Positions 1-5,634 of a DNA stretch of 5,732 bases are shown here, in pieces; position 1 is the first letter of the stretch; every line of letters starts with the position of its first letter. The position numbers and the translations under genes were made by a program. Source of the stretch: Actinomycetota bacterium (lineage in GTDB: Bacteria; Actinomycetota; Actinomycetes; Actinomycetales; Microbacteriaceae); assembly GCA_009927245.1 (NCBI GenBank), contig RFNI01000191.1, positions 1 to 5,732 on the forward strand, in the 5' to 3' direction. The notes under the pieces were generated by a model, which was not told where the DNA came from, ran no database searches, and was given only the letters and a program-made list of their open reading frames with translations.

Positions 1-406
1 GATGAGCCATATCTACCTGAGATACGAACTGCTTCTTCTGAGAACCAACGTAGGAACTCATTACCGTAGGTAACTTCACCCCTTGCCTCAGCAATTGGTT
101 TACCCATCTCAAGGCTGATCAGTGTTGCAAATTCTTCGCTTCTAGCTTTGATGATCTCAAAGGCTCTGCGGAGGATTTCACTTCTCTCGCGAGGTGAAAC
201 CTTAGCCCAGGATAAGGAAGCCTCATCAGCTGCTGTTAGTGCAGCTAAACCATCTTCGGCATTGGCGTTAGCAATCTCTAGCAAGGTCTTGCCGGTGGCT
301 GGGTCTTCAACAGCAATTGAACCTGCGCCATGACCTGAAACCCATTTACCGCGATGTATAGCTGAGTTGGAACTTTAGCGAGTAGTTCGCTCTCGGTTAG
401 CGTCAT
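1..406 (-). CDS. gabD: Succinate-semialdehyde dehydrogenase-type aldehyde dehydrogenase, N-terminal part, frameshifted as read
   Basis: The NAD(P)-dependent aldehyde dehydrogenase superfamily member expected here oxidises succinate semialdehyde to succinate in the cytoplasm, linking GABA breakdown to the TCA cycle. The start ATG (404-406) follows an AGAAGG ribosome site and reads MTLTESELLAKVPTQLYI. It then leaves the family pattern and stops at 278-280, after 42 residues. If one C is restored on the plus strand near 350-353, the frame continues as GGKWVSG and DPATGKTLLEIA, then SLEMGKPIAEARGEV and FLRWFSEEAVRISGRYG, typical of the GabD N-terminal half, down to base 1. About 135 residues are present; the NAD-binding core and the catalytic Glu and Cys lie beyond the window. 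The start is 12 bases after the dacB stop, so co-transcription is likely. The family is clear; the exact substrate is inferred. The frameshift may be a sequence error. Confidence 0.85.
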
Positions 407-411
407 TGCTA

Positions 412-417
412 CCTTCT
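412..417 (-). promoter_or_regulatory. Ribosome binding site of gabD
   Basis: AGAAGG lies 5 bases before the ATG at 404-406 and just after the dacB stop (419-421). It supports this start and suggests translation follows closely on dacB in one message. Confidence 0.6.
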
Positions 418-418
418 C

Positions 419-1824
419 TTAGTTAGTTGGAGTTGTCTGTGAAGAAAGCTTGTCACCACAGCGGTAGAAGCCTGTGGCAAGGTTATCGATTGCCTGCTTA
501 GTAGTATCTGGAAGGTCACCAACGGTGAAGATGCTGAAGATGAGATCTGTTCCATCTTTAGCCTTGATTATTCCGGCTAGTGAATAAGAAGTCCTAGTCC
601 AACCAGTCTTAGCAAAGATGTGTCCGGCTGCATCAATGTTGTCACCTTTAAACCTGCTGGCTAGAGAACCTGTCTCTCCAGCGATAGGTAGACCTTGATA
701 GATAATTCCAAAGTTTCCCTCGCGGTTTAGAACTTTCTTTAGAAGCGTGTTTACGTATGCAGGTGAAACTAGGTTGTTCTCATTTTCACCAGAGCCATCT
801 AGTAAGACTAGATCTGCTGGAAAAGAACCTGCTTCAGTGTTGTATGCGATACCGGCGCTGGTTAGTGCTGACTTAAGGGCGTCACCAACTGATTCCAATG
901 AACCGTCAAACCCTAGTTGTTTAGAAACGAGTCTCGCCAGGAACTCAGATTCGGTGTTATCGCTAACCTGAAGCATGTGAGTAATCCACTTGCTGATTGG
1001 CTGTGATCTAACGTCAGCAATTTCCAGCAAGTTAGTTCCAGCAACTCCATTTGTGAGAGTGGCATTGGTAGCCAATGGGCCGATTGCTTTCTTGAGGGCA
1101 ACGCCAACTCTGTTTACTGGGTCAGCGCTTCTAGGTGAGGTCGCTTTAGTTGGGTCATCGCGGTCACCATCAACTTGAAGTGCTGTGACGTGTGACTGGT
1201 AACCGAGAGTCCTCTCAGAATCATCAACCGCTTCATCCCAAGTCGGGCCAGCAAAGTATGAAGAGTCAAGAACGATGTTGGTTATCGGAGTAGCTCTTGC
1301 CCAAGCATTGATCTGAACAGCTAGGTCAGCAATCTTTGGGGCATCTTTATAGACCGACTGAACTCCAACGCGAACTCTTGAAAGAGTTGGATCACCTGCA
1401 CCGACAATAACAATCTGGCCGGGGACATCTAGATCTGCATAAACCTTGGTTTGAACTCTGAAGTTAGGGCCTAAGACCTGAAGGCTGCAGCGGCTGTTAG
1501 AAGTTTCATTACTGAAGCAGTTCTAACTGGTGAATCACCTAGGTAGTCGAATAGCACTTCGTTGGTAGCAGGGTTTATGACCTGTGCTTGAAGTCCCTGG
1601 AGCAACTCATCTGAGGCAAGATCTGCAACAGAGCAGTTTCTAGCATCTTCAGTTGGGGTGGTTGCTGGTGTCTCTGTCGGTGTAACAGAAGGAGTGGTTG
1701 CAGAAGGCTTAGCTGGTGCAGAAAGAGTGAAGCCACCGATGATTAGGACCAGGATGAGCAGACCGCTACCAGCACCGATGGCAATTGCCTTAAGGTGCTT
1801 GATTGGTGACTTTGATTCTGACAT
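419..1824 (-). CDS. dacB: D-alanyl-D-alanine carboxypeptidase/endopeptidase (PBP4, peptidase family S13), one-base frameshift
   Basis: This penicillin-binding protein trims or cleaves D-Ala-containing cross-links of peptidoglycan outside the membrane. As read, the first 117 codons (1824 to 1471) end at a TAG, but restoring one base at 1483-1484 (GCAGCC to GCAGCCC on the minus strand) gives one frame of 468 codons down to 419. I translated the whole join and found no other break. The restored protein has a membrane segment at about residues 14-34, a Thr/Pro/Ser-rich linker at 36-60, the SxxK motif SVMK at 104-107 (1504-1515), SDN at 288-290 (956-964), DGSG at 343-346 and KTG at 406-408 (602-610). 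These are the three catalytic motifs of S13 enzymes in order. The start has GGAGA 4 bases upstream. It diverges from copC and precedes gabD. Intact motifs on both sides of the break argue for a sequence error or very recent mutation. Confidence 0.9.
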
Positions 1825-1828
1825 CTAT

Positions 1829-1833
1829 TCTCC
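1829..1833 (-). promoter_or_regulatory. Ribosome binding site of dacB
   Basis: GGAGA lies 4 bases before the ATG at 1822-1824. The next residues run SESKSPIKHLK into the membrane helix, so this start gives a normal short cytoplasmic N-terminus. Confidence 0.6.
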
Positions 1834-1851
1834 GAACGAGGCTTTACCTCA

Positions 1852-1857
1852 ATTTTA
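1852..1857 (-). promoter_or_regulatory. Possible -10 element for dacB
   Basis: TAAAAT on the minus strand matches 5 of 6 positions of the TATAAT consensus and lies 27 bases before the dacB ATG. That leaves room for a short leader carrying the GGAGA site. I see no convincing -35 box. The 61-base gap between divergent start codons must hold the promoters of both dacB and copC unless they start elsewhere. Confidence 0.3.
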
Positions 1858-1873
1858 GACTGCTCCTCCTAAT

Positions 1874-1879
1874 TAGACT
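1874..1879 (+). promoter_or_regulatory. Possible -10 element for a leaderless copC transcript
   Basis: TAGACT fits the actinobacterial TANNNT pattern and ends 6 bases before the copC ATG at 1886. Transcription would then start at or next to the start codon. No usable Shine-Dalgarno lies before this ATG: the only purine run, GAG, ends one base from it. Leaderless messages are common in actinobacteria. A second TAGACT lies at 1856-1861. Confidence 0.35.
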
Positions 1880-1885
1880 TAGAGC

Positions 1886-2485
1886 ATGAAGATATCCACC
1901 AAAATCACCCTGTTTTTAGCGACTTCTGGACTATTTCTGCTTTCAGCAGCCCCGGCCCTAGCTCACAACGAACTAATCGAGACAACTCCAGCTGGAGGGG
2001 AAACCGTTCAAGCGGGCCTTATCCCAATCACACTTAGTTTTAGTGAGGAACCCCTAGACCTAGGTTTTGGTGAAGGCAACCTCATTGCCATTGCTGATGC
2101 AGCAACCGGAGAGCAGCTGGGAGCTGCCTGTGCTGAAATTTATGGCAATGACCTCACCACAACAGTAGACATTGCTAAAGCTGGCGAATACAAGATTCTT
2201 TACAAGACAGCATCAGATGATGGTCACACTGCAACCGGTGATTTCCTAATCACAGTGGTCAATAACACCAACTACCAGACTGAGACACCTGGCAACCTCT
2301 GTGTTGATGCAAATGGAACAATAATCAATGCATCAGATCAAGAGCCGTTATCTGTCAAACAGTCTTCAGTCGGTGCACTTGAAGGACTCTTTATCGGTAT
2401 TGGATTTATTGTGCTCGGAAGTGTCGTCACTGCAGTGCTGATTGCGCGCAAACAGAAGCGTGAAGATTACAAGAAATACGAGTAG
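1886..2485 (+). CDS. copC: CopC-domain copper-binding protein, exported and membrane-anchored
   Basis: CopC/YobA-family proteins are small beta-barrel copper carriers acting outside the cytoplasmic membrane in copper uptake or resistance. This 199-residue protein begins with a signal peptide (residues 1-26, ending APALA). Cleavage there leaves His27 as the first mature residue, the known amino-terminal copper ligand. The other Cu(II) ligands are seen as the DGH motif at residues 112-114 (Asp112, His114). The CopC domain spans about 27-125, starting HNELIETTPAGGETV. Two cysteines, Cys82 and Cys139, could form a disulfide. A membrane helix at about 165-187 is followed by a basic tail, RKQKREDYKK. 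There is no Met-rich copper(I) loop. No CopD or other copper gene lies in the window. It diverges from dacB and converges with aspA. The family call is firm; binding of copper is inferred from the conserved ligands. Confidence 0.88.
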   Translation: MKISTKITLFLATSGLFLLSAAPALAHNELIETTPAGGETVQAGLIPITLSFSEEPLDLGFGEGNLIAIADAATGEQLGAACAEIYGNDLTTTVDIAKAGEYKILYKTASDDGHTATGDFLITVVNNTNYQTETPGNLCVDANGTIINASDQEPLSVKQSSVGALEGLFIGIGFIVLGSVVTAVLIARKQKREDYKKYE

Positions 2486-2496
2486 TTAGAACTACT
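2481..2496. terminator. Small inverted repeat spanning both convergent stop codons, possible two-way terminator
   Basis: AGTAGTT-AG-AACTACT is a perfect 7-base inverted repeat. It contains the stop codons of copC (2483-2485) and aspA (2492-2494). No T-run follows on either strand and the stem is AT-rich, so this would be a weak intrinsic terminator at best. I see no better candidate between the two convergent genes. Confidence 0.3.
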
Positions 2497-3898
2497 TCTC
2501 AAGATTGGGTCTAACCAACGTGTCAACATCACCTAGAACGCTGTTGAACTCTGCCTCGGTCATAAGTCCCAACTTCAGAACAACCTCTTTGACTGTGCTG
2601 TTCTCTGCTTGAGCAGTTTGAGCAACCAGAGTTGCGTTCTCATAGCCAAGAAGTGGCGACAGCGCAGTTACCAATCCGATAGATCTCTCAACATCAGATC
2701 TCATCTTCTCAACGTTCGCAGTTATTCCAGAAACACATCTGTCAGCAAGGGTGTAACAACCCTGACGCAGATAAATGATGCTCATCATTAGGGCACGACA
2801 GATGATTGGCTCAAATGCGTTGAGCTGTAATTGACCGCCTTCAGCAGCCATAGTCACCGTCATGTCATTACCAATAACTGTGAAGGCAATCTGGTTGACA
2901 ACTTCAGGTATTACTGGGTTTACCTTGCCAGGCATGATGGATGAACCAGCTTGACGTGCGGGGAGGTTGATCTCCCCAAACCCAGCTCTTGGACCACTAG
3001 ATAAAAGTCTTAGATCATTTGCTGTCTTAGAGAGCTTTACCGCAACTCTCTTCAGCACACCACTTACTAGAACAAACACTCCGCTGTCTTGAGTTGCTTC
3101 GACCATGTCTTCAGCAACAACAAACTGCCAACCTGCTAATTCACTCAAGTGTCTACAGGCAGCTTCGGTATATCCCTTAGGTGCATTCAGCTGAGTTCCA
3201 ATAGCTGTTCCACCTAAGTTGATTTCACTGAGTAGTGGAATAACTTCTCTGAGTCGCTGTTCATCCTCAGCAGTCATCCTGGCAAAAGTATCGAACTCTT
3301 GACCTAGTGTCATTGGAACTGCATCCTGTAGTTGAGTTCTACCCATCTTGATTACATCTTTGAACTCAACGGCTTTAGCTGTGTATGCCTCACGCAGATA
3401 TTCCATCGCCTTGATCAGTTCTCTAATCTCTAAAATCAAAGCAACCTTTAGAGCTGTTGGATAAACATCATTTGTTGATTGAGACATGTTCACATCATTT
3501 AGTGGATGAATCTTGTCGTAATCACCTTTAGCAAAACCAGCTAGCTCAAGAGCACGATTAGCGATTACCTCATTGGCATTCATGTTGGTGCTTGTTCCAG
3601 CACCACCTTGAATTGCATCAACAATGAACTCTTTATCGAACTTTCCTGCAGCAACCTCATGGCAAGCAGCAATGATCGCTGTTGCAACGCTCTCATCTAG
3701 ATGGCCAACCTCTAGGTTGGCTTTAGCCGTTGCTTCTTTAACAATTGCTAGTGCTCTAATTAGGGAACGATAGTGTCCAATAGGAACACCGGAGATAGGG
3801 AAATTCTCGGCTGCTCTAGCCGAATGCACGCCCCAATACGCAGACTCTGGGACTTCATAATTCCCGAGCAAATCATGTTCTAACCTCATTGTTGACAT
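2492..3898 (-). CDS. aspA: Aspartate ammonia-lyase (aspartase)
   Basis: Aspartase reversibly splits L-aspartate into fumarate and ammonia in the cytoplasm, feeding the TCA cycle and supplying nitrogen; it acts as a homotetramer. The 468-residue frame is unbroken and of normal family length. It shows the three conserved regions of the aspartase/fumarase superfamily: GTSTNMNANE at 101-110, NDVNMSQSTND at 134-144, and the signature GSSIMPGKVNP at 318-328, whose mobile Ser-Ser loop carries the catalytic serine (first Ser, 319). GRTQLQDAVPMTLGQEF (186-202) and GQLQLNAFEPII (355-366) favour aspartase over class II fumarase, although the two are hard to separate without a tree. The start has a weak GAAAG site at 3908-3912; an internal ATG three codons later is also possible. 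It lies 55 bases after the DUF6421-like gene on the same strand. A degraded copy of its first codons lies at about 5424-5551. Confidence 0.9.
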   Translation of the reverse strand: MSTMRLEHDLLGNYEVPESAYWGVHSARAAENFPISGVPIGHYRSLIRALAIVKEATAKANLEVGHLDESVATAIIAACHEVAAGKFDKEFIVDAIQGGAGTSTNMNANEVIANRALELAGFAKGDYDKIHPLNDVNMSQSTNDVYPTALKVALILEIRELIKAMEYLREAYTAKAVEFKDVIKMGRTQLQDAVPMTLGQEFDTFARMTAEDEQRLREVIPLLSEINLGGTAIGTQLNAPKGYTEAACRHLSELAGWQFVVAEDMVEATQDSGVFVLVSGVLKRVAVKLSKTANDLRLLSSGPRAGFGEINLPARQAGSSIMPGKVNPVIPEVVNQIAFTVIGNDMTVTMAAEGGQLQLNAFEPIICRALMMSIIYLRQGCYTLADRCVSGITANVEKMRSDVERSIGLVTALSPLLGYENATLVAQTAQAENSTVKEVVLKLGLMTEAEFNSVLGDVDTLVRPNLEK

Positions 3899-3953
3899 GG
3901 TCTTAGTCTTTCGTTTATCTGTTACTTCTAAACCTAAGTAGAGCTGCGTTTAC

Positions 3954-5348
3954 CTAATCTTTTCCTGTAATTCCAATAGTTGACTGAATTACGGCAACCA
4001 TCTTCTTGTTTAGCGCTTCATAGAACATCGATAGTGGGAACTCATCATCGAGCACCTGGTCGGTTAGTTCAGAGGTGGTTCCTAGAAGTGGAAGGTCCCG
4101 CTTAGACCACTTCGATGCCGGGTGTGGAGCTAACACACTGGTAACCAAGTCATAGGCTGCTAACCAGTGCACGACCTTAGGGCGATCAATAGATTTCCAA
4201 TACAACTCATTGATTTCATCTGAGAGATTAACCATCACATCAGGCAAGTTATCCCAATCAATTGATAGGGAGGTATCAGTCCAGTGGAGAACTCTGTGTT
4301 GGTGGAGGTAAGCAAACATCAGCTGTCCGGCTACCGAGTCATAGTTCCTTGTTCTGTTTCCGCTCAGCGGAAATCTAAAGATGCGGTCGAAGAGGACAGC
4401 ATATTGAACTAGTTGAGAATACTTTCGCAGTTCACTACTGGTGTCCTTTGCCCTGAACAGTTTGACGGACTCTCTGAAAGCAGTTAGGTCGCACCGTAAC
4501 TCTTCTAAACCGTAAAGGAAGAAGGGCATTCTCTGCTTAATCATGAATGGATCAAAAGGAAGATCTCCTCTCATGTGAGTGCGGTCATGGATCAAATCCC
4601 ACATCACAAAGGTATCTTCGGCTAGCTGTTGATTACTCAGCAGGTCTCGAGCTGCTGCAGGTAAATCTATGTGTGTTATTTCTGCTGCTGCTGAAACCAC
4701 TCTTCTAAATCTTGCAGCCTCTCGATCGGCAAAAATGCCGCCCCAGTTAAATTGCGGGAGCTCCCCTTTAGTTCCGTCCGGAGAATCAACCGGAACTCTA
4801 GGAATCACCGAAACCGATTCAGGAAAAAGAACAGCTGAGTTAGTTAGGTAGCCTGGTGTGAAGTCAAGAAAACGAATTGGCACGAAGGCTGGATTTGAAT
4901 ACTCACCGGCTTCGAGTTCTGCGACAAAATCAGGCCAGATAACTTCCAACACCACTGCCTCGACAAACCGATCAGTTGACCCGTTCTGGGTATACATCGG
5001 GAATATGACCAGGTGCGGAATCCCATTGACTCTATTGCTATGCGGTTCAAAAGCAGATAGCGAATCAAAGAAATCTGGAACGCCAAAACCACTACTAGCC
5101 CAAGCTTCAAAATCTTGGGAAGCGGACAGCAGGTAATCCCGATCGTGAATAATCTGTTCAGCGATTTGTCTTAGGGAATTGGAAATCTGACCAACTGCAT
5201 CGGTACAAATCTCGTGAGAACTAGTATCTGGAATGCTGCCGTCATGTACCTGATGGTTTCGAAGAGTCAAGCAAGCAGACTTGATCACAGACCACTCCTG
5301 GGACTTGACTATCTCTGCACCGGTCAGGCCAACTTCAGTGACTGCCAT
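3954..5348 (-). CDS. Uncharacterised protein, likely DUF6421 family, with HDxxH...ExxxD motif
   Basis: I cannot assign a function. The chosen ATG (5346-5348) begins MAVTEVGLTG and follows a near-ideal AAGGAGGT site with 4 bases of spacing. The frame stays open to 5420 through alternative starts that lack such a site, so 464 residues is preferred. The protein has no signal peptide or membrane segment and is rich in aromatic and acidic residues, consistent with a cytoplasmic enzyme or scaffold. Its most conserved-looking core is residues 250-293: WDLIHDRTHMRGDLPFDPFM, then LEELRCDLTAFRE. I recall this pattern from the actinobacterial DUF6421 family, with moderate confidence. His254-Asp255-x-x-His258 and Glu283-x-x-x-Asp287 recall the HExxH...ExxxD sites of zincin peptidases, with Asp in place of the catalytic Glu; that link is my inference. 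It sits 55 bases before aspA and may share its transcript. Confidence 0.75.
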   Translation of the reverse strand: MAVTEVGLTGAEIVKSQEWSVIKSACLTLRNHQVHDGSIPDTSSHEICTDAVGQISNSLRQIAEQIIHDRDYLLSASQDFEAWASSGFGVPDFFDSLSAFEPHSNRVNGIPHLVIFPMYTQNGSTDRFVEAVVLEVIWPDFVAELEAGEYSNPAFVPIRFLDFTPGYLTNSAVLFPESVSVIPRVPVDSPDGTKGELPQFNWGGIFADREAARFRRVVSAAAEITHIDLPAAARDLLSNQQLAEDTFVMWDLIHDRTHMRGDLPFDPFMIKQRMPFFLYGLEELRCDLTAFRESVKLFRAKDTSSELRKYSQLVQYAVLFDRIFRFPLSGNRTRNYDSVAGQLMFAYLHQHRVLHWTDTSLSIDWDNLPDVMVNLSDEINELYWKSIDRPKVVHWLAAYDLVTSVLAPHPASKWSKRDLPLLGTTSELTDQVLDDEFPLSMFYEALNKKMVAVIQSTIGITGKD

Positions 5349-5352
5349 GCAA

Positions 5353-5360
5353 ACCTCCTT
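5353..5360 (-). promoter_or_regulatory. Strong ribosome binding site fixing the start of the DUF6421-like gene
   Basis: AAGGAGGT is an almost perfect complement to the 16S rRNA tail, 4 bases before the ATG at 5346-5348. It decides against the longer reading that begins at 5420, which would add 24 residues (MGAYSRCRLLIETHYW...) encoded partly by the ribosome site itself. Confidence 0.8.
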
Positions 5361-5423
5361 GTTCGCAACGGACCAATAATGCGTCTCTATCAACAGCCTA
5401 CAACGAGAATATGCACCCAAGCT

Positions 5424-5551
5424 TTAGCAATCCAGAGCCTTGCAGAGTGTAGGGACATTCTTCGCTGCCCAGCCGAATGCACTGCCCAAGATGCAGTTGC
5501 CGGTATCTCGCAATCAACCACTAGAGCATGTTCTAGCCTCGCTGCTGACAT
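5424..5551 (-). pseudogene. Decayed copy of the 5' end of aspA
   Basis: From an ATG at 5549-5551 this stretch reads MSAARLEH, then EIP at codons 15-17 and WAVHSA at 22-27. It aligns without gaps to the first 27 codons of the aspA in this window (MSTMRLEH, EVP, WGVHSA): I count 15 of 27 identical residues and 56 of 81 identical bases. After GCT (5471-5473) one base is missing relative to aspA. Allowing that gap, GCAGCGAAGAATGTCCCTA still matches aspA GCAGCCGAGAATTTCCCTA at 16 of 19 bases, giving AAKNVP against AAENFP. The likeness then fades by about 5450, and the corrected frame stops at 5424-5426. As read without correction, the frame runs on to a TGA at 5390-5392. No Shine-Dalgarno of note precedes it and none of the catalytic parts remain. 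I infer a remnant of a duplicated or related fumarate-lyase gene; a short functional peptide is not excluded. Confidence 0.6.
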
Positions 5552-5587
5552 ACCATCACTCTGCGACTTTCCCAATCAGCCTCAGGA

Positions 5588-5597
5588 TAAGCGCTTA
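5588..5597. repeat. Perfect 10-base palindrome TAAGCGCTTA
   Basis: TAAGCGCTTA is self-complementary. A related perfect 8-base palindrome lies at 5627-5634, their centres 38 bases apart, and TAAGCGC recurs at 5633-5639. The pair lies just after the stop of the right-edge gene and upstream of the aspA-like fragment and the DUF6421-like gene. It could be a paired operator; chance is not excluded for sites this short. Confidence 0.3.
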
Positions 5598-5626
5598 CTT
5601 GGGGCTAGAATCCTTGGCTACATACC

Positions 5627-5634
5627 TAGCGCTA
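5627..5634. repeat. Perfect 8-base palindrome TAGCGCTA
   Basis: TAGCGCTA shares the AGCGCT core with the palindrome at 5588-5597 and overlaps the stop codon of the right-edge gene (5632-5634). On the minus-strand transcript GCGCTTA (5633-5639) could also pair with TAAGCGC (5591-5597) around a 35-base loop. With no T-run after it, a classic intrinsic terminator is unlikely. Confidence 0.25.

Larger units (their letters stand above)
5349..5631. other. 283-base spacer upstream of the DUF6421-like gene
   Basis: Between the right-edge gene and the DUF6421-like gene the only contents I can support are the two palindromes, the aspA-derived fragment and the ribosome site at 5353-5360. A TATTCT at about 5407-5412 on the minus strand, preceded by TG one base upstream, could be an extended -10 element for the DUF6421-like gene, with only a poor -35 (TGGATT-like) upstream. 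I see no RNA gene or riboswitch. Confidence 0.35.

Noticed and set aside
148..333. Plus-strand frame of 61 codons
   Set aside because: It is opposite to the gabD coding stretch, which has clear aldehyde dehydrogenase sequence.
419..1075. A separate 218-residue gene starting at a TTG
   Set aside because: The same frame continues without a stop upstream to about 1483 and encodes the middle of PBP4. It is the C-terminal half of dacB, not an independent gene.
747..1178. Plus-strand frames of 74 and 62 codons and a minus-strand frame of 64 codons
   Set aside because: These are shadows of dacB, which carries the catalytic motifs in its own frame.
1658..1858. Plus-strand frame of 66 codons running to just before copC
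   Set aside because: It is the reverse of the dacB Thr/Pro linker and membrane segment, giving a Val/Gly-rich translation typical of such shadows.
1862..1870. AGGAGGAGC on the minus strand, a strong Shine-Dalgarno look-alike
   Set aside because: The only nearby start, a TTG, meets a TAA two codons later. The dacB ATG is more than 35 bases away and has its own GGAGA.
2609..2791. Plus-strand frame of 60 codons inside aspA
   Set aside because: It overlaps the conserved aspA coding sequence and has no supporting signal.
3899..3953. Possible promoter or operator between the DUF6421-like gene and aspA (repeated TAAACG, short TACTT/AAGTA stem)
   Set aside because: The elements are 5-6 bases long, no -35/-10 pair is convincing, and the AT-rich sequence makes chance matches likely.
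4858..5136. Plus-strand frame of 92 codons and a minus-strand frame of 88 codons at 4844-5110
   Set aside because: Both are other-frame readings of the DUF6421-like gene, with no start signals and low-complexity or random-looking translations.
5349..5420. Longer N-terminus for the DUF6421-like protein, beginning at 5420
   Set aside because: It would translate straight through the AAGGAGGT ribosome site, and the extra residues are not family-like. The ATG at 5346-5348 is better placed.
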